From Spirochaetota bacterium (GTDB lineage Bacteria; Spirochaetota; Spirochaetia; Treponematales; UBA12059), in assembly GCA_026398615.1 (NCBI GenBank), contig JAPLSN010000024.1:61984-125983 (forward strand): a DNA stretch of 64,000 nucleotides. Direction: 5' to 3'. The translations under genes were made by a program, and so were the position numbers. Positions 7,942 to 15,505 of the stretch are shown piece after piece (positions within the stretch are counted from its first letter, which is position 1; each line of letters begins with the position of its first letter). The notes under the pieces are model-generated. The model ran no database searches. It had not been told where the DNA came from and saw only the letters and a list, made by a program, of their open reading frames with translations.

Positions 7942-8769
7942 TCAGCGTTCGATCGCCGCGAGATAGCGATCCGATATGTCGAGATCCCCCGCGGTCCTTC
8001 CGAGCATGCGGTCGGGGCGGCTCACGCCGTGGAAGTCGCTGCCCGCCGCGATCCGGAACCCGAACTCGACGCCCATCCGTTCGAGCCGCTCGCAGTGTCC
8101 CCGCTTCGCGGTCGGGTGCCAGGCTTCGATCCCGTCGACGCCGAGTTCCCTCCACGCGGCGAACAGCTCGCGCAGTCGCGTCCACGACACGAAGAGCGAA
8201 AGGGGATGGGCGACGAAAGACAGCCCGCCGGATTTCCCGATCAGGTCCACGGCGGCAGCAAGCTCCAGGCAATCCTTCGCTTCGTACATCGGGCGGCCCT
8301 TGGCGAGATACCTGTCGAAGGCGGCCTGCTTCGTCCGGACCACCTTGAGCTCGACGAGCCGCTTCGCGATGTGCGCCCGTCCCATGCAGGAAGAACCGCT
8401 CGCGGCGACGAGTTCGTCATAATCGATGCCGATGCCTTCGTTGCGCAGGCGCCAGACGATGCGCCGGTTGCGCTCCTCCCGCGAGCGCGCGAGGCCCGCC
8501 AGGGCGCCGGCGAGTTCCGGGGAGACGGCGCCGAGATCCAGGCCCAGCAGGTGGAATTCGCCGGGCATGAAGGCGATTTCTATTTCGACGCCGCGGACGA
8601 GGCGCAGGCCCTTTTCGGCGGCCCGCATACCGGCTTCCTCGAGGCCCGCGACGGTGTCGTGGTCGGTGAGCGCGAGTGCCGCGAGGCGGCGTTCGGCGGC
8701 GAGATCGACGAGGGCGGAGGGGGACAGGGTGCCGTCGCTCGCGCTCGAATGGGAGTGGAGGTCGATCAC
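7942..8769 (-). CDS. PHP-domain phosphoesterase (TrpH/YciV-like)
   Basis: A 275-residue PHP metallophosphoesterase. The N-terminus DLHSHSSASDGTLSP carries the first metal-binding HxH motif, ALALTDHDTVAGL the second and FVAHPLSLF the third; AAGSDFHG gives the last ligands. In E. coli the relative YciV/RnaAM acts as a 5'-3' exonuclease and 3',5'-nucleoside-bisphosphate phosphatase; which activity applies here is inferred only from family membership. The start is the GTG at 8769, which overlaps the stop of the upstream radical SAM gene (GTGA), suggesting translational coupling; the ORF-track N-terminal extension is a shadow of that gene. Confidence 0.88.
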   Translation of the reverse strand: MIDLHSHSSASDGTLSPSALVDLAAERRLAALALTDHDTVAGLEEAGMRAAEKGLRLVRGVEIEIAFMPGEFHLLGLDLGAVSPELAGALAGLARSREERNRRIVWRLRNEGIGIDYDELVAASGSSCMGRAHIAKRLVELKVVRTKQAAFDRYLAKGRPMYEAKDCLELAAAVDLIGKSGGLSFVAHPLSLFVSWTRLRELFAAWRELGVDGIEAWHPTAKRGHCERLERMGVEFGFRIAAGSDFHGVSRPDRMLGRTAGDLDISDRYLAAIER

Positions 8770-9650
8770 GCGGGATCCCCGCCGGGGTAACCAGCGGGGA
8801 TCTCGCCGGATTCGTCGAATACGCGGATCGGAACGGCCTTTTGCGACGGGGAAATCGCCGAACGCAGGACCCGGGCGACATCCCGCAGAACTTCGTCCCC
8901 GATAGGGGAAGTCCTTCCGCCCGGCGACGGCCTGGCCTGGGTGTAGAGGTGAAACTCCTTCACGCGGGCTCCGTCGGCGAGCAGGCTCGCGGCGAGCGAG
9001 GCGTATGCTTCGACATCTGCGGCTTCGGGCGCCTTTCCGTCCGCCGCGCAGAACATGGACTGGATGACTATGTCGTGCGCGCGCGCGAACGAGCGCAGCC
9101 CGTCGACCAGCCTGGCGAACGGCACCGCCGAGCGGTTCATGCGACGGTACGCGGCTTCGGAACCCGCGTCGAGCTTGGCCCACACGCGGACGCGGTCGCG
9201 GTCCGCGCGGGGACCGATGGCATCGGCGATCGGAGCGTCGCCGAGTCGCGTCGAGTTCGTGATGAGCACCACTTCGGCCTCCGGCGTGTGCGCGTCACGG
9301 GCCGCCACGATGGCGCCGAGGGCGTCGGCGAAGGAGGGGGACAGGGTGGGCTCGCCGTTCCCGCTGATGCAGATATCGCGGACCGGCGTCCCCGCGAACA
9401 TGGACGGGTACTCTTTCGTGAAAAAACGTTCGAGCCCCCGCACCAGGTCGGCCTGGGTGAAGGTCAGCGGCGTCTCGAAGGGGAATACCTCGCAGTATGG
9501 GCAGTCGAAGTTGCATACCTTGCGGTCGGGAAAGAGGTTCACACCGACCGAAAGCCCGCCGGAACGACGGGACACGACGGGGTAGATCACCCTGCCTGAT
9601 TCCCGTTCGCTTCGATGGTCGTTCACAGAGCGATGTATCGGATCGTCCAT
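8766..9650 (-). CDS. radical SAM protein (COG0731/wyosine-synthase-like group)
   Basis: A 294-residue radical S-adenosylmethionine enzyme. The [4Fe-4S] cluster motif is CNFDCPYC near residue 47, preceded by VSRRSGGLSVGVNLFP, the layout of the COG0731 (TYW1-like) group, and followed by the SAM-binding ISGNGEPTL and LITNST segments. Members of this group without an N-terminal flavodoxin domain are common in bacteria and mostly of unknown substrate. Translation overlaps the PHP gene by 4 bp. AGGAT upstream of the ATG serves as a weak ribosome-binding site. The reaction cannot be named from sequence. Confidence 0.85.
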   Translation of the reverse strand: MDDPIHRSVNDHRSERESGRVIYPVVSRRSGGLSVGVNLFPDRKVCNFDCPYCEVFPFETPLTFTQADLVRGLERFFTKEYPSMFAGTPVRDICISGNGEPTLSPSFADALGAIVAARDAHTPEAEVVLITNSTRLGDAPIADAIGPRADRDRVRVWAKLDAGSEAAYRRMNRSAVPFARLVDGLRSFARAHDIVIQSMFCAADGKAPEAADVEAYASLAASLLADGARVKEFHLYTQARPSPGGRTSPIGDEVLRDVARVLRSAISPSQKAVPIRVFDESGEIPAGYPGGDPA

Positions 9651-9853
9651 GGGAACATCCTACCCCGCGCAGGAGCTCTTCCGTAAGCCCCCGAGATGAC
9701 TCATCCGGATTCCGACCCAACTCCCGCCATTGCGCAGGATGATCCTGCCGGGTATCATCGCGGCAGCGGCACGGGCGCGCAACATCCTCACCAGGCCCAT
9801 GGCGATCATCTCGTCGGCGATCGCCCCGATCCTCTTGAAAAGGGGGCTTTGAC

Positions 9854-10636
9854 ATGAACGAAAACCGCCTCTACCTGATCCTCCATCCCAACCACTCCCT
9901 TATCGCGAGCCAGCTCGAACCGGAACGGTTCGCGAAGCACTACGTGCAGGGCTCCACCCGCTATTTCGAGGGCAGGCTCATCTTCGCCGAAGTCGATCCG
10001 GCCTTCCGCCATCCGTACTTCGACATCGACGGGGCCTACGCCCAGCTCGCGCCGCACGAGAACGGCAGGCCCAAGGCCACGAAGTTCATCATGAGCTACC
10101 GCGTCCTCGAGCACACCGACTTCGACGCCATCGGCAAGCTTTTTGTCTGCAACGGCCTCGGCGACCTCGTCGAACTCAGGAGCGCCGACTACGACCCGAA
10201 GATCCGCGGCGACGACATGCGCATCCTGCTCGAGATCAACCCGATCAGGATGATGGTCCTCACGCGCTTCAACTTCATGGAATACGCGAAGTACATCACC
10301 GACCCGAAACAGGCCAAGGGCGCCCCGGCGATGTTCTATACCCAGCTCGAATTCGGCGCGGACGACTTCATGACCGAGTTCGACGAAAACCCCTTCATCA
10401 AGTGCTTCGTCCCCGGGATCCACCCGGCGCGCCTGCGCACCTCCATCATGGAAATCCGGAACACTCCCGGGAAAAACGTCAAGGGGCTCACCCTCGATTG
10501 CCCCATCGACCGGATCTCCTACAAGATGCTCAGGCACGGGTTCATGTTCGCCTCCCGGGACAAGTGCAAGTTCTACCCGCTCCTCCCCCTCGAGGAAGTG
10601 GAGAGATCGTACTACAAATTCTGGAAGAACATGTAA
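9854..10636 (+). CDS. conserved hypothetical protein, 260 aa
   Basis: I do not recognise a family. The protein is soluble, mixed alpha/beta, rich in aromatic residues and prolines, with no signal peptide, membrane segment or nucleotide-binding motif. It starts MNENRLYLILHPNHSLIAS after a GGGGG ribosome-binding site 8 nt away. Notable segments are RYFEGRLIFAEVDPAFRHPY and a C-terminal region with HGFMFASRDKCKFYPLLPL. Codon use is like its neighbours, so it is very probably a real gene. It is followed 55 bp later by ridA on the same strand. Confidence 0.75.
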   Translation: MNENRLYLILHPNHSLIASQLEPERFAKHYVQGSTRYFEGRLIFAEVDPAFRHPYFDIDGAYAQLAPHENGRPKATKFIMSYRVLEHTDFDAIGKLFVCNGLGDLVELRSADYDPKIRGDDMRILLEINPIRMMVLTRFNFMEYAKYITDPKQAKGAPAMFYTQLEFGADDFMTEFDENPFIKCFVPGIHPARLRTSIMEIRNTPGKNVKGLTLDCPIDRISYKMLRHGFMFASRDKCKFYPLLPLEEVERSYYKFWKNM

Positions 10637-10691
10637 CGGGACGAAGAAGAAACCGAAAGAAGCCGGGTCCGCGCCGGCCAAGGAGAATCCC

Positions 10692-11069
10692 ATGTCAGCG
10701 ACCGCCATTGCCACCGATGCCGCGCCGAAAGCCATCGGCCCGTATTCCCAGGCCGTTAAAACCGGCAGTTTCATCTTCTGTTCCGGCCAGCTCGGGCTCG
10801 ATCCCGCGTCGGGTGCGCTGGCCGACGGCGTCAAGGCCCAGGCCGGACGCGCCCTGGACAACCTGAAAGCCGTGCTCGCCGCCGCCGGCGCGGGTCCCGC
10901 GAACGTCGTGAAGACGACGATCTTCCTCGCCGACATGCGCGATTTCGCCATCGTCAACGAGGTCTACGCCTCGGTCTTCCCCGCGGACCCGCCGGCCCGA
11001 TCCACCGTGCAGGTGGCGGGCCTGCCCAAGGGCGCTCTCGTCGAGATCGAAGCCATCGCCGTCGCGTGA
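10692..11069 (+). CDS. ridA: RidA, reactive imine/enamine deaminase
   Basis: RidA (YjgF/YER057c/UK114) hydrolyses reactive 2-aminoacrylate-type enamines released by pyridoxal-phosphate enzymes, protecting other PLP enzymes. The 125-residue sequence has the family blocks: KAIGPYSQAVKTGSFIFCSGQLGLDP, the conserved Arg in ARSTVQVAGLP, and the C-terminal ALVEIEAIA. It ends 20 bp before the ATG of a PatB/MalY-type C-S lyase, an enzyme whose beta-elimination produces aminoacrylate, so the pairing makes biochemical sense. Confidence 0.94.
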   Translation: MSATAIATDAAPKAIGPYSQAVKTGSFIFCSGQLGLDPASGALADGVKAQAGRALDNLKAVLAAAGAGPANVVKTTIFLADMRDFAIVNEVYASVFPADPPARSTVQVAGLPKGALVEIEAIAVA

Positions 11070-11089
11070 CGCGCCGCCCGGAGACCCGC

Positions 11090-12316
11090 ATGTACGATTT
11101 CGAGACGATCCCCGAACGCCGCGGCTCGGGCTCCGTGAAGTGGGGGCCGGACCCGCGGGCGGCGGGCAGGGTGACGGATGAGCAAGTCCTCCCGTACTGG
11201 GTGGCGGACATGGATTTCCCGCTCCCGCCGGAGATCCACGCGGAGATCCTGGCCAGGGCCGCCCACCGGGTATTCGGCTATGCCGCCCTGCCCGACGCGT
11301 GGGCCGATTCCTTCATCCGATGGACGCAGGAACGGCACGGCGTCGGGATCGGACGGTACTGGACCAGGTTCTCCCCCGGCGTGGTGCCCGCGATCGCGGC
11401 CTGCATCGCGGCCTGCACTTCCCCGGGGGAGGGCGTGCTCGTGCAGCCCCCGGTCTACCATCCCTTCGCGGCCATAGTCCGCGCGTCGGGAAGGCGGCTC
11501 GTCGAAAACCCGCTCCTGCGCGACGCCGACGGCCGTTGCCGCATGGATTTCGACGCTCTCGAACGTGTATCCGCTGACGCGAAGCTCCTCGTCCTCTGCA
11601 GCCCGCACAACCCGGTGGGCAGGGTCTGGACGCGCGACGAGCTCGAGCGCCTCGCCGACATCGCCGAGCGCCGCGGCCTCGCCGTCGTGTCGGACGAGAT
11701 ACATTCCGACATAGTATTCCCCCCGAACCGCCACGTTCCCGCACTCGCGCTGCCGGAAAGCTTTTCGCGGCGTTCGGTGTCATGCTACGCGCCGAGCAAG
11801 ACCTGGAACCTGGCCGGGCTCCAGGCTTCGTGCATCGTCATCCCCGATCCCGTCATGCGCGCTTCCTTCGACCGCGCGATGGAAGCCTTCGGTCTCGGCG
11901 TCCCGAACGTCTTCGCCCCCGTCGCCGTCGACGCCGCCTACCGGTTGGGCGGCCCCTGGCTCGCCGAGGCCCTCGTCGTGCTGTCGGACAATCGCGCCCG
12001 GCTCGAGCGGGAACTGCGACTCGCCGCACCGGGCGGTACCCCGCCGGGCGGTACCCCGCCGGGCATCGCGTTTACTCCGACCGAAGGCAGCTACCTCGCA
12101 TGGATGGACTTTTCCGCCCTCGGGTTGGGTCCCGGCACGCCTCCCGCCGACTGGCTCCAACGGAACGCCGGCGTCCGCCTCGACGAGGGGACGAAGTTCG
12201 GTTCCGGCGGCGAGGGTTTCGCGCGCTTCAACTTCGCCTGCCCCCCCTCGCTCATCGACGAAGCGGTATCCCGCATCGCGGATGCGTTGCGGAACCGGGC
12301 ACGATCCTGCTCATGA
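11090..12316 (+). CDS. PatB/MalY-type PLP-dependent C-S beta-lyase
   Basis: A 408-residue fold-type I aminotransferase of the MalY/PatB group, which cleaves cystathionine, cysteine or other thioether amino acids into a thiol, pyruvate and ammonia. Markers are YDFETIPERRGSGSVKW at the N-terminus, PYWVADMDFPLP, LCSPHNPVGRVW, SDEIHSD (the PLP-contacting Asp) and the Schiff-base lysine in YAPSKTWNLAGLQ. I start at ATG 11090, where family members start and where GGAG lies 8 nt upstream, rather than the overlapping GTG at 11066. A tandem duplication GGTPPGGTPPG (near residues 317-327) is an oddity in a surface loop. It is likely cotranscribed with ridA. Confidence 0.88.
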   Translation: MYDFETIPERRGSGSVKWGPDPRAAGRVTDEQVLPYWVADMDFPLPPEIHAEILARAAHRVFGYAALPDAWADSFIRWTQERHGVGIGRYWTRFSPGVVPAIAACIAACTSPGEGVLVQPPVYHPFAAIVRASGRRLVENPLLRDADGRCRMDFDALERVSADAKLLVLCSPHNPVGRVWTRDELERLADIAERRGLAVVSDEIHSDIVFPPNRHVPALALPESFSRRSVSCYAPSKTWNLAGLQASCIVIPDPVMRASFDRAMEAFGLGVPNVFAPVAVDAAYRLGGPWLAEALVVLSDNRARLERELRLAAPGGTPPGGTPPGIAFTPTEGSYLAWMDFSALGLGPGTPPADWLQRNAGVRLDEGTKFGSGGEGFARFNFACPPSLIDEAVSRIADALRNRARSCS

Positions 12317-12402
12317 TCCCCGGCGTCCTTTGCCTTGTCGCCTCGTATTTCTTCATGACGCAAAAGGATGTCGTCCCCGTCGAGCCCCCGGGGAGAGGGT
12401 AG
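12313..12402 (+). CDS. possible 29-aa hydrophobic small protein overlapping the lyase stop
   Basis: An ATG overlaps the lyase stop (ATGA) and opens a 29-codon frame with a hydrophobic stretch, VLCLVASYFFM, then a charged, proline-rich tail. Overlap and composition allow a translationally coupled membrane microprotein, but nothing else supports it. Confidence 0.22.
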   Translation: MIPGVLCLVASYFFMTQKDVVPVEPPGRG

Positions 12403-12427
12403 CGGACGCCCCTCCGTGGGCGGGAGC

Positions 12428-12447
12428 GAGGGGGAGACTTCCCCCTC
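12428..12447. terminator. possible hairpin between convergent genes
   Basis: GAGGGGGA/TCCCCCTC with a GACT loop lies between the lyase (+) and the GPH transporter (-). There is no T-run, so intrinsic termination is uncertain. Confidence 0.35.
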
Positions 12448-12482
12448 CATCACCGTTCAGTCGCCGTGATTCCCATGCTCCG

Positions 12483-13913
12483 TCAGACGAGTCCGGCTTC
12501 CCGCTTTTCCTCGGCCGACAGTTCCTCTTTCCTTGCGAGCACGGCCAGGACACGTTTCTCGTCGTAGCGGAGGAAGAACAGCAGTCCGAGCACGCAGAAG
12601 CCGATGGCGGCCGCTGCCGCGGCACGGATTCCGAAGGGTTTTTCCACGCTCTTCCCCAGGAGGAGAAAGGACGGGAAGAGGAGATTGGCCAGGGCTATGC
12701 CGAGCTTCATCATGAACGTGCGCGCCCCGAAGAAGATGCCGGCCTTGTAGTCGCCGGTCTCGATGCCGTGGCTCTCCGCTATGTCGGCGACGATCGCGTT
12801 CGGGAGGATGCCGAAGATGGCGATGGGCAGGGCTGCGAGCACGATGACGAGCCAGGCTTGCGCGATGCGCGGCATGGGCAGCCAGCCGAGCGCGAACACG
12901 ATGAGGAAATCCAGCGCGAAGGCGGCGAAGGCGAAGACGAGGACGGGCTTCTTTCCGAGCTTCTTCGCCACGAGGTTGATGGGTACGTAGAAGGCGAACG
13001 AGAGCACGAACATCACGAGCATGAGGAGCGACGGCAATCCCGCATCGAGCCCGAGGAGGGTGATGATGTAGTAGGTGATGCCCATCTGGATGAAGTTGAG
13101 CGACACCCAGTACGGCAGGTCCGAGAAGACGAACCAGCGGAAATCCCGGTTGGCGAAGGTGGACTTGACGGCCTGCCAGACGCCTTCCTCGGAAGCATGC
13201 CCTTCGGCGTAGCGTCGCTCGTCGATGAAGATGACCGGCAGGAGCATCATGATCCCGGAGACGAGGCCGAAAATCCCGAGTACGAGCTGGAAGGCGCGGA
13301 CCGGGTCGAGTCCGAAGGCGTTCCCGAGCGCGGGGTACAGGGCGTAGGCCTGGTTGCCGATCGCGAAACCCAGGGCCCAGGTGATGGATATGGCGGTGGC
13401 GATGCCCAGGCGTTCGTTCGGCGTGTGGCCGAGCTCGGAGATGAGCGCGTTGTACGGCGTGCAGTACATCGTTATGAACCAGTAATAGATGGTCATCGTG
13501 ACGGCCAGCCAGAGCGCGTTGACATTCTGTCCCGAGGCCGTGGCCCCGTCGGCGACGGGGAAAAAGACCAGGAAGCCGAAAACGGCGGTCGGTATGGCCG
13601 AAATGGCCAGGAAAAGCCGGCGGCGGCCGAACCGGGACCTGGAGCGGTCGGAGAGATTGGCCACCCAGGGGTCGGTGACGCCGTCCCAGATCCGCCCGAA
13701 GGCGTTGATGAGCCCGATGACGGTGAGCGCCCCGAAGATGGCGCCCTGGAAGATGAACGGCGGGAAGAGGAGCTGACCGCCCTTCTGTTCCGGCGGCAGG
13801 AAAAAGAAGGTCAGCGCATTCGACACCGACCACGAGGCGAGCGACCAGCCGAACTGGCCGAGCGCGAACATGACAAGCTTCCATCCCGGCAGCTTTTCGA
13901 TTTTATGTTCCAT
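12483..13913 (-). CDS. GPH-family (MelB-like) sugar:cation symporter
   Basis: A 476-residue, twelve-segment inner-membrane transporter of the glycoside-pentoside-hexuronide:cation symporter family, related to MelB, and so a probable importer of a sugar or glycoside with Na+ or H+. Family features are DGVTDPWVANLSDRSRSRFGRRR in the first cytoplasmic loop, YYWFITMYCTPYNALISELG, and the cytoplasmic GDYKAGIFFGARTFMMKLG near the end. I place the start at ATG 13913 (MEHKIEKLPGW) with AGGAT upstream; the 18-residue extension in the ORF track begins inside a probable operator. A LacI-type operator lies about 55 bp upstream of this start. Confidence 0.88.
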   Translation of the reverse strand: MEHKIEKLPGWKLVMFALGQFGWSLASWSVSNALTFFFLPPEQKGGQLLFPPFIFQGAIFGALTVIGLINAFGRIWDGVTDPWVANLSDRSRSRFGRRRLFLAISAIPTAVFGFLVFFPVADGATASGQNVNALWLAVTMTIYYWFITMYCTPYNALISELGHTPNERLGIATAISITWALGFAIGNQAYALYPALGNAFGLDPVRAFQLVLGIFGLVSGIMMLLPVIFIDERRYAEGHASEEGVWQAVKSTFANRDFRWFVFSDLPYWVSLNFIQMGITYYIITLLGLDAGLPSLLMLVMFVLSFAFYVPINLVAKKLGKKPVLVFAFAAFALDFLIVFALGWLPMPRIAQAWLVIVLAALPIAIFGILPNAIVADIAESHGIETGDYKAGIFFGARTFMMKLGIALANLLFPSFLLLGKSVEKPFGIRAAAAAAIGFCVLGLLFFLRYDEKRVLAVLARKEELSAEEKREAGLV

Positions 13914-13966
13914 GGAACCATCCTGCACGTCGAGATGGCTGGATTCTATCCCCCGGAACGAAGCCA

Positions 13967-13980
13967 TGCAAGCGCTTTCA
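13967..13980. promoter_or_regulatory. LacI-family operator upstream of the GPH transporter
   Basis: TGCAAGCGCTTTCA is a near-perfect palindrome with the central CG typical of LacI/GalR/CcpA-type operators. It lies upstream of the transporter start. No LacI-family gene is in this window, so the regulator would act from elsewhere. Confidence 0.65.
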
Positions 13981-14043
13981 TGCCCGGACGGAGCATGCCG
14001 CCCATGGGTCGCTCGAGGACTTTTGGGGGCAGCGGGGTCGCGG

Positions 14044-15327
14044 TCAGGGTTTCCAGACCAGCCAGAGCACGGTCGCGGTCGCGACCGTCGTCAGCAGCGT
14101 GAACGGCGCGCCGATCTTCACGAAGCGGCCGAAGGAAACGGGATCGCCGTGCTTCTTGGCCATGCCCACGGCGACGATGTTGGCGGAAGCGCCGAAGGGG
14201 GTCACGTTCCCGCCGAGGCAGGCGCCGACGAGGAGGCCGAAATAGATGACCATGGGATCGTAGCCGCCGTCCCGCCCGAGCTGTCCGATGAGGGGGAGCA
14301 TGAGGGCGATGTAGGGCACGTTGTCCACGAAGCCCGAGATGATGACGGAGACGGCCACGACCACGACGAAAATGCCGGGCATGTTGGATCCTAAAGCGGA
14401 GGAAACGAGGCGGGCCGCGGCTTCGACCGCCCCCGAACGGTTGAGCGCGCCGAGCATGACGAAGATGCCGGCGAGGAAGAACATCGTCTCCCAGTCCAGC
14501 TCCCGGATGATCCGGATCGCCTCGGAGACTCTCTCCTTGCGGAATATGATGAACCAGAGCTGGCCGAGCAGGGCGCATCCGAGGCAGATGAAGCCCGCGC
14601 GCATCCCGACCCCGGCCTCGGACAGCGAATTGACGGCCAGGCCGACCACCATGACGAGGAGGAGGAGGAGGGGCACCCACGAGACGACCCTGCTCTCGCG
14701 CGCCACATGTTCCTTCTTCGAGAAGCGCTTGAGGTAGAACCAGCAGAAAAGGAAGGCGACGAGGGCCCCGAACTGGACGAAGAAGAAGATGGAGATCCTT
14801 CCGTCGTAGAAGAAGAAATCGTTGAAGCCGAAACCGACGGCGCCGGCGAAGAGCATGGACGGCGGGTCCCCGACGAGGGTGGCGGTTCCCTGGAGGTTGG
14901 CGTTCACGGCAAGCAGGACGAGGACCGATCCGACCGGCACCTTCATCTTCTTCGAAAGCTCGATGGCGATCGGGGCGACGACGAGCACCGTGGCCACGTT
15001 CTCCACGAAGGCCGAAACGAAGCCCGTGAAAAGGCAGATGAGGGCGATGGCCATGCCGGTGGAGGGGGCTGCGCCCGCGATGATCTCCGCGATGACCGCG
15101 GGCACCTTCGAATAGATGAAAAGCTCCGCGAGGATGAGGCTTCCGACATAGATGGCCAGGACGTTCCAGTTCACGTCCTCGAAGATCGCCGCCCGGAGGT
15201 TCGTCGAACCGAGCAGGATGAGGAGAACGGCCGCGCCGAGGCTGAAAAAAAGCTTTCTGTCGGAGAACAGGGATATGAGGATATACGCGACGATCGTGAC
15301 GGCCACGGTGATCATGGTAGTGTTCAT
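14044..15327 (-). CDS. ArsB/NhaD/SLC13-type anion or ion transporter
   Basis: A 427-residue integral membrane protein with about eleven hydrophobic segments, of the ion-transporter superfamily that includes ArsB, NhaD and CitMHS/SLC13 carriers. The repeated signature is present twice: SAFVENVATVLVVAPIAIELS with NANLQGTATLVGDPPS in the first half, and SGFVDNVPYIALMLPLIG with NVTPFGASANIVAVG in the second. These paired re-entrant loops bind substrate and ions. The order suggests arsenite, sulfate, dicarboxylate or Na+/H+ exchange; I cannot choose among them. It is transcribed towards the GPH gene with a roughly 130-bp gap and is divergent from the HcnB-like operon. Confidence 0.85.
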   Translation of the reverse strand: MNTTMITVAVTIVAYILISLFSDRKLFFSLGAAVLLILLGSTNLRAAIFEDVNWNVLAIYVGSLILAELFIYSKVPAVIAEIIAGAAPSTGMAIALICLFTGFVSAFVENVATVLVVAPIAIELSKKMKVPVGSVLVLLAVNANLQGTATLVGDPPSMLFAGAVGFGFNDFFFYDGRISIFFFVQFGALVAFLFCWFYLKRFSKKEHVARESRVVSWVPLLLLLVMVVGLAVNSLSEAGVGMRAGFICLGCALLGQLWFIIFRKERVSEAIRIIRELDWETMFFLAGIFVMLGALNRSGAVEAAARLVSSALGSNMPGIFVVVVAVSVIISGFVDNVPYIALMLPLIGQLGRDGGYDPMVIYFGLLVGACLGGNVTPFGASANIVAVGMAKKHGDPVSFGRFVKIGAPFTLLTTVATATVLWLVWKP

Positions 15328-15402
15328 GTCATAATACTTGTTTCGCCGACCCCTCGCGTCAAGACGCGCGCGTCACGACGAGGGACCTGCGTCGTCCCGT
15401 CG

Positions 15403-15424
15403 ATGTTTCTACACATCGAAACAT
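15403..15424. promoter_or_regulatory. inverted repeat ATGTTTC-N8-GAAACAT, possible operator
   Basis: The repeat sits between the divergent transporter and oxidoreductase genes, 24 bp upstream of the -35 box of the oxidoreductase promoter, where an activator or repressor could bind. Confidence 0.4.
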
Positions 15425-15447
15425 GCGCGCGGGAAAGCCATTTTTGC

Positions 15448-15476
15448 TTGACATACGGCGGGAGGAACTGCATTCT
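15448..15476 (+). promoter_or_regulatory. sigma-70-type promoter for the oxidoreductase operon
   Basis: TTGACA and CATTCT are separated by exactly 17 bp, ending 29 bp before the GTG start at 15506. The -35 box is a perfect consensus. Confidence 0.65.
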
Positions 15477-15505
15477 GGTTGCACTTCACTTCCGGAGTAC
15501 ATTTC

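Noticed and set aside
9806-10957. A 383-aa minus-strand ORF
   Set aside because: It is antisense to the 260-aa hypothetical and ridA; the plus-strand genes have ribosome-binding sites and normal codon use.
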